64,000 nt of DNA from Muscardinus avellanarius. Its lineage: Eukaryota; Chordata; Mammalia; Rodentia; Gliridae. Position numbers and translations under genes: made by a program. The notes under the pieces are model-generated. The model had not been told where the DNA came from. It made no database searches and saw nothing but the letters and a program-made list of their open reading frames with translations. Shown in pieces: positions 53,611 through 64,000 of this stretch. Position 1 is the first letter of the stretch, and each line of letters starts with the position of its first letter. Location: positions 26,142,966 through 26,206,965 of the forward strand of contig OY726565.1 in the NCBI GenBank assembly GCA_963383645.1, read 5' to 3'.

Positions 53611-54285
53611 AAAATACATATGTGATAACTATAGTAAATATGTAAGACAGTTATTTTTTACTAAGGAATCTGTAGTATGTAGTCAAATGGCTTTAATGAG
53701 TTAACAATATGATACAGTCTTTGAATTATATTTAGATGCATGTGTTCATAGCATATGAAGAAAATGTTATACAACCCAGTAACTTTTAAGAAACTCATTA
53801 TTCATACATTTTACTGAACATTTTACTGAGGTTAAACTTGCCATGAAGACTTCAACAGGCAGGTAAATGAGATAGTATTCTCAGAATTAGGTATTGTTGA
53901 ATCACATGTTGGAAAATAGGTTTCAGATTCAAGTTCTACTGAGGTAGTAGATTAGTATTAATCTTTCTGTAGCGTTGCTTTAACCATATTACTATTAGAA
54001 ATTGATTTGCCTATAATTGTGATGATAAAATTTTTTTCTTCCTCAGTATTCTTCATATACACAACACATTGTTCATATACACAACATATTTTCCAGGAAT
54101 AATCTGCATATACATAATAACTCAGTGGGATTTTGTCTAAAGACAAAATCTATTTATATTTCAATTAAACATTATATACATAGAATGAAGATAATTTCAT
54201 ACAACATTTAAAATAATTTTGTTTATGAAACAAAGTCGAAGGGGCTTTTTTCCTTTGAGTTTGTTGAATAAAATTATTGTATACC

Positions 54286-54481
54286 TAGCTGGGCATGGTG
54301 GCACATGCTTATAATACCAGTACGTGGGAGACTGAGGTGAAGATCCCAGGTTTGAGTCCAGCCTCAGCTGGGGAGGCCCTCTGCAACTTAGTAAGACCTT
54401 GTTTCAAAATAAAGAATAAAAAATAGGGTTGGGAGTATAGCTCAAAGGTAGAACGTCTCTGGGTTCAACTCCCAGTACTGC

Positions 54482-54526
<45 letters not shown>

Positions 54527-54528
54527 GT
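54286..54528 (+). repeat. Composite SINE, type O, with (AAAT)n tail
   Basis: agctgggcatggtggcacat to caactcccagtactgc, then ten or more aaat units to 54525. Confidence 0.87.
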
Positions 54529-54879
54529 TCTATACCTGTGTTTGACTGTAGTCTTTCACATAAGATCAGCTGTAGAATTTTCTGTTTACATGTTGGCAGT
54601 CAAAAACTTCTGGATTTTGGACCATTTGGGATCTTTGGGTTTGAGATTCTTATGTTTAATATAATTTTTAATGAGTAGAAATTATTCAGTAAATGTCATT
54701 ACACCACAGGAGAATGAGCCCTGTCAGGAAATTAATCTCTCTCACTCTAGCCACTTCTAGAACCTTTGACAAATCATGAGACTTAATGTCCTTAACTCTA
54801 AATGGAGAGTGGTGCACATAATAGATTTGTATGTCCCATATAGCTGTATAAGTCTATGAATGTTAAAGGAAATTGATTA

Positions 54880-55084
54880 GCTGGGTGTGGTGGTGCACGC
54901 TTATAATCCCCACGATTGGGAGGCGGAGACAGGAGGACCACGCAGGTTCGAAGCCAGCCACTCTGGCTTAAGAGACCCTGTTTCCAAATAAAAATATAAA
55001 AATAGGTAGGAGTGTAGCCCAGAGGTAGAAGGGTTTCCAGGAACCCCAGTACCGCCAAAAAACAACAACAACAAAAAAAATAAA
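54880..55084 (+). repeat. Composite SINE, type Y, with a perfect 16-bp target duplication
   Basis: gctgggtgtggtggtgcacg to an (AAC)n/A tail. The duplication taaaggaaattgatta lies at 54864-54879 and 55085-55100. The palindrome is gccagccactctggc (one arm mutated). The overlapping 86- and 72-codon frames are shadows. Confidence 0.95.
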
Positions 55085-56594
55085 TAAAGGAAATTGATTA
55101 TATATGAATGGTAAGTCATAATTTGAGATACAGTAAGATTTTAGAAAAAAAATGAATAATTGCCTCTAGAATTTAAAAAAAGCTATATTGCCTCCCTATT
55201 CTTATATATTAATGCAGCTATCTATATTAACTGGCTAATTAAAGAATAGTGAATCTCATTCTAGAGATTCTGTTATGTTCTGTAAAGAGATAGGAAATGG
55301 TGGTAAATACAGGAGTTAGGAACTAAATATTTTTTCAAATATATTCTGTGGAGTAGCAGTATGAATCAAAAAAGATAGTGAAGCTTCTGCTAATAAAATC
55401 CTTAATTTGAATGAGTCATTTTCTCAATATGAATGTAAGGAAATTATATAAGATTTTACTGAAGTAGGCCAATTTTATTTTATTGAAGTAAGTTCTTACC
55501 AATTAGAAAATTTTTCTTAGTGAATGATAGCCTAATTTTATCCATTCAGTTAAGTGCATCCTTCACTTATTGAAAGGAAAATTTCCTACGTAGTGTTTTA
55601 GCAGCAAGAGGATTTAAAATATAATAATTCTATACATGTTACTTACCATTTCTCAGCTGAATATAAAATATCAAAAGGGTGATAGTTACATGAGGGAAGA
55701 TGTAGTCATCAAAGGATTGATATACTGTTAACACACTTAGTAACGTCTACTCATAATTCCTAAGAAGATAGCATCATCATTATTCTTGATATTCTTTTCA
55801 AAGTACAACAGAATTAAATTTATATTAAATGTATATGTCTTGTATTATGGGTAATTCTGAAAGTTATCAGACATATTCCTGGAGAGCTTTTCATTTTAGA
55901 AGAACTTGTCAAGAAGGCCTAATCTCTTATACATCTGTTTGTTTCTTAGTTAACTAAAGTGTTTAATTGAAATTTGTTTTGGAAATTTGCTTACTATTCT
56001 CAGAATGTGAACATTGGTGATATGTGTTTTAAAACGAGAGAGAGAGCTTAAGGAATTAAACGTGTAATAAATTTAAAAAGTACGCTCATAACAAATAAGT
56101 TCTGAATTCTTTAAGCAGTGATGACCTCGTAATTATTTGAGAATTAAATGAGTAAATGAACAAATGTTTTATTTGCTTAGAAAGGAGGGCTTTAGAGTTG
56201 AGAATAGAGTAGCTATGGATCTTTTCACTGCGTCCTGTACACTTCTTAGCAAGAGAGTTTGGACTGTGTACATATGACTAGGGCTTCAGAGGACTAGAAG
56301 AATGTTATACTGAAAAAGTAATTAATTGTATAGACTCAGGAGAAAAGATATATTAATTGTATAGACTCAGGAGAAAAGTATATATACATGGTTTTTTTTT
56401 TTGTGGTGCTTTGCTGTGTGATATATTAGTAGTATGGATAATGGGACTAAGTGTGTTCATGAAAATTCCAAGGCCTTCCCCAGTCTCAGCTAACAGGACT
56501 ACATTAATAGTAGTTAGGAAATAATATGGCTGGGTTAGTGGGAAAGAGAAGAGAGAAGAAACCCCATCCACTTTTCTTCAAAAAGTGTAATTTG

Positions 56595-56804
56595 AACCAC
56601 GTGTGACAGTGCACGTTTGTAATCCCAGTACTTAGTTAGGCTGAGACAGGAGGATCACAGGTTTGAGGAGTCTCAGCAAATAGTGTGACTCTCATCAGTC
56701 TACCAAGGTCCTGTTACCAAAGGAAAATAAAATAGTGCTGAGAGTATAGTTCAGAGGTAGAATGTCCCTGAGTTCAATCTCCAGTGCCACCAAAAAAAAA
56801 AAAA
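56595..56804 (+). repeat. Composite SINE, type O, diverged
   Basis: gaaccacgtgtgacagtgca to caatctccagtgccacc plus an A tail. Confidence 0.82.
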
Positions 56805-56917
56805 GTCATTTCACATTAGATATATGATAGTTATTAACAATTGTACTAAGACATAAGTATATTCCCTATTTTGGGGTCCAATGAAGGATTGCCATTACAA
56901 GTTTAGAGACCAGGTTT

Positions 56918-57023
56918 AGGGCCAAAGGTGTAGCTCAGTTGTTAAGAGTGCTTGTCTATCATGTGTGAGGCCCTGGGTTTGATCCCTAGCAACACACACA
57001 CACACACCAAAAAAAAAAAAAAG
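56918..57023 (+). repeat. Stand-alone ID element (tRNA-derived SINE)
   Basis: ggtgtagctcagttgttaag (A box), gcttgtctatcatgtgtgag, ggccctgggtttgatcccta (B box), then (CA)n and an A tail. Unlike the other copies it has no B1 half and carries the full tRNA-like body. It ends 143 nt before the SMAP1 exon at 57167. Confidence 0.9.
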
Positions 57024-57166
57024 TTGCTTTTTAATATAGTGATAAATGTTCTAGGTATCATTATACAATATTTCCTATGCTTTATTACACTAACTTTGCA
57101 TAATTTGGGGCTAAAAGATTTATTTAAGAAAATAAAATAAATAAATTTAATTATTTTCTTTAAAAG

Positions 57167-57257
57167 CTGCAGAAGAAAGAAGATCAGCAATTGGAGCCTA
57201 AAAAAAGCACCAGCCCTAAAAAAGCCGCAGAGCCCACTGTTGATCTGCTAGGACTTG
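57167..57257 (+). CDS. SMAP1: SMAP1 internal exon: linker ending in the clathrin-box motif
   Basis: A 91-nt exon after tttctttaaaag and before the strong donor ttg|gtaagt. It reads LQKKEDQQLEPKKSTSPKKA then AEPTVDLLGL plus one base. The remaining two bases, in the next exon outside the window, should complete Asp to give LLGLD, the clathrin-box motif through which SMAP1 binds clathrin heavy chain. The motif is thus split by an intron. The exon starts in phase 0 and ends in phase 1. One residue (Glu in KKED) appears extra compared with the human protein as I remember it; mouse also has a KKEE-like form. A second AG six bases inside the exon (57171-57172) could serve as a tandem acceptor and remove Leu-Gln. 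Confidence 0.95.
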
Positions 57258-57639
57258 GTAAGTAATAAAGAATGAACACCACCCTTAGAGTTATAAAGCA
57301 ATTAAAATCTTTACTTGAAATAAATACAATGACTTTATCTTCAGTATAACTGAAAGTTACTTGTTAACTGAATTTGAACATGGTTTGATTAGTTTTCTCA
57401 GTCCCCACAAAAAGGAAATCTTTAATAAGGAAGCTAGTGTCTCTTAAGTTCTGTCTTCACTGAAACACAAGTAGTGAGTTCCTGGGGGAAAAAGAGATAT
57501 CAAAGTAATCTTCAAAGGCTTGGTAGATGTGACATTTCAACAAGGGAGTGGACTCTTTTCTCATTCTTTTCTCTTCTCTTTCCCACTAGCCCATCCTATG
57601 ACTTAGACTGTAACACAGACTAGACCTGATTATTATCCT

Positions 57640-58740
57640 ATAGATTCAGTCATTAATTCAACAAATAATTCAGTGCCTCCCATGTGCACAGGCACCTTGT
57701 AGGCATTAGGGAAATCTTTCTGAAAGAAGACAGTAGTAATCCCTGCCTTCTTGGAGTTTACATTCTATCTGGGGAGATAGTAGATAAACAATGAAGCAAA
57801 ATATATTGTAGATCATACATGGTAAGTGCTATGGATAAAACAAAAGTGAGAGGTTGTAATTTTAAATAGGTGGAAAGGGAGGCACCATTGAAGGAAAGGC
57901 CTAAAGAAGATGTGGCTGTCTGGATTTATGGGCAAGAACATTCCAGATAGGGAGAACAGCAAGTGCAGAGGCGCTTCAGTAGCTGCCTACATGGAGTGTG
58001 TTGGGACCAGTACGGACACCAGGCTAGCTAGACTGGAGTAATTTAGAAGAGAATAATAACAGAGGAAATATGAAAGTAAGGGATGAGGAGCAGCACAGAC
58101 TGTGACAGGACTTTGGTGTTTACTTTGACCTGAAAGTACATTGGAGATTTGTAGATACAATAAACTAATTTTAGTATTTAAGGAAATACTGTGGCCACTG
58201 TACTGAGAATCAGGAAGAACTGTTGCAGTGATACAGTGGTGAGAGATGATTGTGGCTTACATTAAATGATAGAATTGGAGGTAATAAGATGTACTAACCA
58301 GATTTTTATATATACTACAGATAGATCCAGTAAGATTTGCTGACCAGTTAAACATGAGAAGTGAGAGGAAAGGAGGCATTAAGGATAGCACTAAATGTTT
58401 TGGGCCTGACCATTTGGAAGGATGGTATTGCCATTTACCTTGATGGGAAAGTCTATAGGAAGATTGGATGCAAGATTAGGAGTTTTGCTTAGGCCACAAT
58501 AAATTAGAAATACTTATTATGCCACACATTCTAATTTTATTTAAAGGAGATCCTAATAAGGCAGTTCTATGAACTGTGAGCTTAGGGAAGGTCTAAGTGA
58601 GGAAAGTTAGAAGTCATCAGCATGTAGATGCTGTTTAAGAAATGAAAATGTGGAAGTGAAGAGGGACAAAAGAACCTGAGGTTTAGGTGCTGAGCTCCAT
58701 GATACTCAGATGATTAGAGGCAGCGGAGATAAAACCTGGA
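57640..58740 (-). repeat. L2 LINE relic, about 1.1 kb
   Basis: tcattaattcaacaaataat, atccctgccttcttggagtt, aacattccagatagggagaa, tttggaaggatggtattgcc and gtcatcagcatgtagatgct lie in the order expected for the reverse of an L2 3' half. No usable frame remains. Confidence 0.65.
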
Positions 58741-59007
58741 AGGAGTGAATGAATGGTGAAACAGAAGGAACAGTACTCTGTGATCGTTCCCTTGTAAGCA
58801 AAGTCATGCTAAACTTCTATGCTAGGTTGCCAATTAAAAAAGACAAAAGAAAGGATATGCTAGCTTCTTTTATAGTAACAAACTTCCTCCAAATCTTGGT
58901 GGCCTGCGGGGGTGGTTATTTCTCACTCATGCAGTGTTCACTGAAATTAGTTAGTGCTCTGTCCTACATCATCTTCACTATTACACAGGTTGACAGAGTG
59001 GCCTCTT

Positions 59008-59204
59008 TTTATTTTTGGCAGTACTAGGGATGGAACCCAGGGGCATTTTACCTCTGAGCACACTCTCAGCTCCCACCCCCTTTTCTTTTTTCTTTTAAAA
59101 CAGGGTCTCACTAAGTAGCTTATTGCTGGCCATGAACCTGTGATCCTCCTGTCTCAGTCTCCCAAATACTGAGATTACAAGTGTTGCAGCACCACGCTTG
59201 GATC
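59008..59204 (-). repeat. Composite SINE, type O
   Basis: tggcagtactagggatggaa to gcagcaccacgcttgg. Confidence 0.82.
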
Positions 59205-59234
59205 AGAGTAGCCTCTTTCTAGAACAGTAGTTGA

Positions 59235-59618
59235 CTCTTTTTTCCTTTAAGAGCTAGAAGGTAAATATTTTTGGCTTTGTGGGCCATAAAGTCTCTGATC
59301 ATAACTACTTAGCCCTGAATAATACATAAATGAATGGACATAACTGTGTCACATTAAAACCTTACTTGCAAAAAAAAAAAAAAAAGAAGTTGGGCATGGT
59401 TGTACATACTTGTAATACTAGTACTTAAGCCGAAATTGGAGGATCTCAGGTTCAAGGCCAATATGCAGTGACTTAGCAAGACCCTGAATCAAAGAAAAAA
59501 ATAAAATGGGGCTGGAGTTTTATCTCAGAAGTAGAATGCTCTAGGTGAAGTCGCCAGTACCAAATACATACACAGAAAGCAGAGGGCCAGATTTGGCTTG
59601 CAGGCCATAGTCATTAGG
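59235..59618 (+). repeat. Ancient hAT-like repeat split by a SINE
   Basis: 59235-59375 (aagagctagaaggtaaatat, gctttgtgggccataaagtc, tgtcacattaaaaccttact) and 59580-59618 (agggccagatttggcttgca) are its two parts; the copy at 59387-59568 lies between. Confidence 0.6.
59385..59570 (+). repeat. Composite SINE, type O, strongly diverged
   Basis: agttgggcatggttgtacat to gtgaagtcgccagtacc. Confidence 0.75.
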
Positions 59619-59976
59619 ACAAAGGGAAAAGAGCACATGACAAAGAACATGTCAGTTCCTAAAGCTTATGTTTTGAAGTCATGGCCATCATTTCCACTAC
59701 ATACAGCTGCTGACATTGTCACTTGGTCATGCTTTCATTCAACAAGAGGATATTATAGTTCACCCACAGGGAGATTTCACCAGATATACAGACTGAGAAA
59801 GAAAGGGTTTTGAAGAGGAGGGAATACACAATTGTCTCAAGTATTTCTGACCTATAAGGAAAACAAAAGCTGAGGAATGATCATTGGATTCAGCAGCACA
59901 GATGACAAGAGTAACCTGGAGGTGATAGGAGTGTAAAGTGGTTAATACAAGTTAAAGAGAGAATGGAAATAGAAAA

Positions 59977-59979
<3 letters not shown>

Positions 59980-60018
<39 letters not shown>
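59980..60018. repeat. (CA)n microsatellite
   Basis: About 19 CA units, at the head side of the following SINE rather than its tail. Confidence 0.95.
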
Positions 60019-60021
<3 letters not shown>

Positions 60022-60022
<1 letters not shown>

Positions 60023-60200
60023 TAGCAGGGTGTGGTGATGCATGCCTGTAGCAACTCAGGAGGCTGAGGCAGGAGGATTGCAAATTCAAGGCTAGCCTTG
60101 GCAATTTAGTGAGATCTTGTTTAAAAGTAAAAAACAAAAAGGACTGGGGATATAGCTCAGTGTTAAGAGTGCCCCTGGATTCAATCACCAGTACCCAACC
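60022..60200 (+). repeat. Composite SINE, oldest, closest to the squirrel MEN form
   Basis: gcagggtgtggtgatgcatg, caggaggctgaggcaggagg, then gactggggatatagctcagt and ttcaatcaccagtaccc. It keeps 'gaggcagg' and 'gttaagagtgcccctg', unlike the other copies. Confidence 0.8.
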
Positions 60201-61276
60201 CCTGATTTATATATTCAGAGGTGTCTTGCAAGAAAGAATTTTTTTCTTTAAAGGTCGACAGCATTTTTAGTAAGGAACATGTGATGCAGGCAAGTCTGAT
60301 AATTCAGGACAAGGAAAAATAGTTACAGCAGTGTTCTTTAATAGCCGAGAAAGAATGGGGTCTGGTAGAAAAAATGAATGACTGGCCTTTGAGACACTCA
60401 GCTACTGCTGCAATAATGCTGCATAGTAAACAATCCCAGATCATAATCGCTTACAACAATAAACAGTCATTTCTATCACCCTTAGGTCTGTGGGTCAACA
60501 TTAGCACCTCCACTATAATTTAGATATGTTTTTTGCTTCCATATTTTTACAGGGTCTTATTTGCCAACTGTTTCATCATTGTATATATGTATTTATTTTT
60601 CAAGTCCCTGTTCCTCCAACTTCCAGTTCCTATCCTGTTTCATTTTCCTTGTCCCTTCTACCACCCTGTCTCATAGTCAATTCCATAGGTTTTAGAGTTT
60701 GGTTATGGCAGCATATCTCTCTTCTGGTATCAGTTTCTAGAATAGTCAACTGTTGCTGTCTATGCTGTATTAGCGAACACTCCAGAATATCAGTGGCTTT
60801 CATCACTGACTTCTGTCATTCCTGGGTCTGTAGGTCTGATGGGACAGCTTTCTTTTTAGACAGTGGGAGAGCTTCAGGAAGCAGTGTCTTTGAGGAGAAC
60901 CAAAGTTCATTTAGGGCAGTATGGTGAAGAAAATGCATGCAAAAATGACAGCTTTCCTCCATATGAGTGAAACTAGAATAGATAATGCTTTTAGAAAGAA
61001 TAGAGACAGTAGCTCAGTTACATACATATAGAAGGCCATGAATCCCAAAGATCATGGCTTTCTGCATCATTCTTAATATTCTTATAACAGAGTAATAGTT
61101 AAGATTTTTTTTTTTTTTAGAAAGTCAGTCTTCTCTTTAAATGAGACATTGGTGGGCCTATGTTCTTCTTTCCAACCTGGCAATTCAAACTAAACCTGCT
61201 TTTTTTCAACCCTTTTTTTTTGGATGTACTGTCCATTCAAAAGTCAAGCATAAATACTTTACATATACTTTTTAAT

Positions 61277-61400
61277 AGGAGTTGGCAATGTTTTTTCTGA
61301 AAATGGCCAAATATCTGTTACAACTATTCAACTCACATTGTAGTAGGCAAGCAGCTAATATGAATAAATAGATGAATAAGTATGTATGATTCACCAAACT
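61277..61400 (+). repeat. Ancient hAT-like repeat fragment
   Basis: aggagttggcaatgtttttt, ctgaaaatggccaaatatct, caactattcaactcacattg match the start of the element at 59235. Confidence 0.5.
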
Positions 61401-61497
61401 TTAAAGGGAGGTGAGGTGGTAGTTTGCTGCCCCTTGCTTTGTGTTCCTGATCTAACCTGTCTAGGTCCCTTTATATTTAGATGTTATTTAGTCTTTC

Positions 61498-61696
61498 TTT
61501 TTTTTTTTTTTTTTGTGGTACTGGGGTTCCTGGAAGCCCTTCTACTTCCGGGCTACACTCCCAGACCTATTTTTATATTTTTATTTGGAAACAGGGTCTC
61601 CTAAGCCAGCGCGCGCAGCTGGCTTCGAACCTGCGCGATCCTCCTGTCTCTGCCTCCCAAGCGCGGGGATTACAAGCGTGCGCCACCACGCCCGGC
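61498..61696 (-). repeat. Composite SINE, type Y, best-preserved copy
   Basis: T-run, tggtactggggttcctggaa, gccagcgcgcgcagctggct, ending gccaccacgcccggc with nearly all CpGs kept. tagtctttc flanks it (61489-61497, 61697-61705). The three overlapping frames of 72-86 codons are shadows. Confidence 0.95.
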
Positions 61697-62257
61697 TAGT
61701 CTTTCAAGCCTGTAGCAGTATTATTTACTTTAGTGCTTTATGCTCTAATACCAGAAGTTGGGGAGATAGTTGACTATTATCTGCCTTCAAGTCTTAGTAC
61801 CTAGAGGTAGTCCCAAGTGTACCAGACTTGAATCAAACACAGACACATCTTGACTTGAACATGGAGCTGCAATGATAAAAGAGAACTGAAATCATTTTCT
61901 AGGACATGGGGTGGGAGGTGTGGTCATCGGTTCCTCTTACCTGTTCCTTTAGGACTCTTCCTTATGCCAGTGTCTGATCTTTGTTGACTATTACTTAAGT
62001 TTTTAATAATGATTTAAAATATAGACTACTTAACATTTGATTAGAATAGTTCTACCAGTGTAATGCTATCAAACTTCCATCTCTATGAATTCATTTCTGT
62101 GGATTCAATCAACCTCAAGCTGAAAGTATTTGAAAAAAAATTGCATCTATTTATAATGAACATTTACAGGTTCTTTTTCTTGTCATTATTCACTAAAAAA
62201 TATAGCATAACCATAATGCTAATGAAATATAGCTATCAGTTTATAGCCTACTAGCTT

Positions 62258-62356
62258 CTTTTTTTTTAAATACTAGAGATTGAACTCAGAGAGATTCTAT
62301 CTCTGAGCTACATTCTCAGCCCTTATTTAAATTTCTTTATTGTGAAACAGTGTCAG
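62258..62356 (-). repeat. Composite SINE, ID half and linker only
   Basis: actagagattgaactcagag to tattgtgaaacagtgtcag. Confidence 0.65.
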
Positions 62357-62984
62357 GTACTGTGACAGGACTGTGGGACAGTAGTGTGGTTCTGGTCAGC
62401 AAGGTGGCAAGGGAGGAGACTAGACTGTTTATGAGTAGTAGTGTGTGGTGTTGAGGAACAGTGAGACAGCAAGCTGTGGATAGTGACTCTTGACACATTT
62501 CTGATTTAGAGAATTCCATCCTCTCTAATCAGTGAACTGCAGAAAAGCAGCCTTGGGGTAAGGATTACAGTTAGGAAGCAGTTGTGCATCACAGGCAAGT
62601 AGTGCTATGGCAGCTGTGGCTCTGAACACAAGACAGGAAGAGGAACTACCCAAGGAATACCAGCAGTAGTGACTTCAGGGCCTTCTCAGAGAATGTGCCC
62701 TTAGAACTCAAGGCAGGAGGTTTCAAAGCTGGTGGTAAAATTGGTTGGGGACTGAAAAGGGATTTGTAACCAGGAGATCACTGGCACTTCTCAAAAATAG
62801 TTTTATTGTTTTACTTTTTCTCTCAACACAAATAGGAAAACCTCTTGTTTTTAGCTATGGCCCTGGTGTCATCAAGACATTCTTCCATATATAACCTGTG
62901 TTTGGAAAGCCTTTCAACTCATCACTCATGTGTTGAGCATTTGCTTTGTGCCAAGCATTAAATTAAGGAAGCAGCTGCACTATC

Positions 62985-63103
62985 TTTTTTTATTGAAAGA
63001 GGATCATAGGAATACAGTTCCTAAGGCAGGCCTGGAGCCTACAATCTTTCTGTCTCAGCCCCTCAAGTATTGGGATTACAGGCATGACTCACCATACCCA
63101 GCT
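62985..63103 (-). repeat. B1-like half, old
   Basis: ggcaggcctggagcctacaa, ctcaagtattgggattacag, ending caccatacccagct. Confidence 0.65.
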
Positions 63104-63751
63104 TGGTGATGCAGGAGGTACTGAACAAGGGCTAAGGCCTATAAACATGGTGCCAGTTGGGAGTGAAAAAGCTTATGCCATCTATGGCGTGTCCAGTCAT
63201 GCCATTAAGGAAGGCCGCCACTTTTCAGTCTCTGGACTAAAGAAGCACTTGGGAGGTAGAGTCAGTAGGCCACCACCTAGGCCACAGATTCTCAGAGTTG
63301 GTGACACTCCCACCCTGGACAGGTATAGTCAAGAGGCCTCAGGTGCAGGTGAGAGGTATAAATAAAAATAAAAGGGTGGTGGAAATGCCCAGGGGAATGC
63401 TGAGTGTTTTTTTTAAGGGGCATTGGTATGCCAGTAAGTTTAAGAAATCTATGATCCATACCAACTGAGTTCGCAAATAGGAAGAAAACAGTTATCCACA
63501 ATCGATTAACTGTAGACCAGATGTGGATCGTCTGGCTTGCAGTAGGGGTGATGCCTGGTGGAGAGTTCATTGCCTTAGTGGTAGCCTGGACCAAGTACTA
63601 TTCCTAGTACTATTCCTACATTAGATAGTGAAGTCAGTGCCTCTCTCAAAGTGCTTTTGTAGAGAGAGAGACTGGGGGCTATGTAAACAATTTTACCCCT
63701 GACCAGGGATGGGACATTTGATTCTGCCTGAGGACTCCAGGAATAGTTTCT

Positions 63752-63812
63752 TGCTGGTGTGGTGGCGCATGCTTGTAATCCCCAGTACTTTTAAGGCTGG
63801 GATTCAGAAAAC
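63752..63812 (+). repeat. SINE left-half fragment
   Basis: tgctggtgtggtggcgcatg then cttgtaatccccagtact; the rest is missing. Confidence 0.65.
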
Positions 63813-64000
63813 ACAGTAGCCTAAAACATTAAGGTAATGCAGAAACAAAATATTTACCCACATGCTAACTGTAGGCTTGATGCCTCCTTTACCTTTAAGA
63901 TAGAAATCCTTTACTTATTTTACTGCCTGTCCTAATTTCTGCTGTTTGCTCATTGCCGTTTCACGGGGTCCTTTGTGCTTCATTATCGCTTTTTATGATG

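Larger units (their letters stand above)
18158..57166 (+). other. SMAP1: SMAP1 giant intron, 39.0 kb
   Basis: The largest intron in the window, running from gtaaat to ttaaaag. It carries the full-length antisense L1, several LTRs and about forty SINEs listed separately. Stretches with nothing I can assign are 18925-19370, 20460-20800, 21010-21400, 22860-23200, 24025-24210, 24445-25600, 26225-26790, 28460-28610, 29235-30055, 37925-38200, 38720-39140, 41250-41775, 42530-42605, 43180-43750, 45290-45655, 47105-47705, 47880-48985, 49945-50270, 51235-52115, 53215-53360, 53630-54285, 54530-54860 and 55105-56590. These are AT-rich with no long open frame. Confidence 0.9.
57258..64000 (+). other. SMAP1: SMAP1 intron (partial) downstream of the last visible exon
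   Basis: Starts with the strong donor gtaagt; the next exon (beginning with the Asp of the clathrin box) is not in the window. It contains an L2 relic (57640-58740), SINEs, a CA microsatellite (59980-60018) and ancient repeats. Nothing nameable is seen in 57270-57630, 58745-59005, 59625-59975, 60205-61270, 61710-62255, 62360-62980 and 63110-63750. A 133-codon + frame at 60526-60927 has no recognisable content; part of that area (60410-60480, 60740-60860) resembles an old transposon. Confidence 0.85.

Noticed and set aside
56918..56998. tRNA gene
   Set aside because: A and B boxes are present, but no acceptor stem closes and a CA/A tail follows; it is an ID SINE.
60526..60927. 133-codon frame on +
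   Set aside because: No recognisable domain, no splice signals, and it lies in a region with old repeat fragments; chance frame.
1..64000. Defence, biosynthetic or phage-type system
   Set aside because: Introns with canonical splice sites, L1, MaLR and SINE content show a mammalian gene intron landscape; nothing resembles a multi-gene system.

Overview
This is a vertebrate (placental mammal) nuclear window, not a microbial one. The only host gene I can support is SMAP1, the stromal membrane-associated ARF GTPase-activating protein. Four internal coding exons lie on the + strand at 5768-5843, 11864-11944, 18077-18157 and 57167-57257. Each has consensus AG/GT splice sites, and together they read as one continuous frame. 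The window therefore covers introns of at least 5.8, 6.0, 6.1, 39.0 and at least 6.7 kb. The gene's 5' end (zinc-finger half of the ArfGAP domain) and 3' end are outside the window.

Organism (inference): most SINEs here are fusions of a 7SL-derived B1-like left part and a tRNA-derived ID-like right part, the architecture known from squirrel-related rodents (MEN-type elements). The consensus is not the one I associate with ground squirrels or marmots, so a non-squirrel or early-branching sciuromorph (for example a mountain-beaver-like lineage) is a reasonable guess. L1, MaLR, MIR and L2 relics agree with a placental mammal.

SINE subfamily names used below. Type O (old): the middle reads 'gaccctgtttcaaaataaag' and the right half 'ggtgtagctcagaggtagaa', then 'gggttcaatccccagtac'. 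Type M (middle): 'tttccaaataaaatataaaa', then 'ggtctgggagtatagcccgg'. Type Y (young, CpG-rich): the 'cagcctcagctacttagtga' block is lost and replaced by a GCCAGC/GCTGGC palindrome, and the right end reads 'gggcttccaggaaccccagt'. Type D: the right half reads (reverse strand as printed) 'gacctccgagctacaccccc' and the left half 'ctgtccgcgaactg'. A + entry has its poly(A) tail at the high-coordinate end; a - entry starts with poly(T) at the low-coordinate end.

Layout. 1-1.4 kb: two LTR-like segments on the - strand. 1.4-18.2 kb: the first three SMAP1 exons among SINEs, MIR pieces and microsatellites. 18-30 kb: the start of the 39-kb intron, with an LTR-like block (about 21.4-22.8 kb), a diverged L1 (26.8-28.0 kb) and a MaLR LTR (28.1-28.5 kb). 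30.6-37.9 kb: a full-length, almost intact L1 on the - strand (antisense to SMAP1), with target-site duplications, an intact ORF1 and an ORF2 broken by one in-frame stop. 38-57 kb: dense SINEs, a solo LTR nested in an older LTR (43.8-44.4 kb), a twin-primed L1 and SINE nest (50.3-51.2 kb) and a rotted L1 RT fragment (52.1-53.0 kb). 57.2 kb: the fourth SMAP1 exon. 57.3-64 kb: next intron, with an L2 relic and more SINEs.

I found no CRISPR array, no operon and no novel gene system. The points most worth a second look are the near-intact L1, the young palindrome-bearing SINE subfamily, the nested insertions, and the paired 81-nt in-frame SMAP1 exons.
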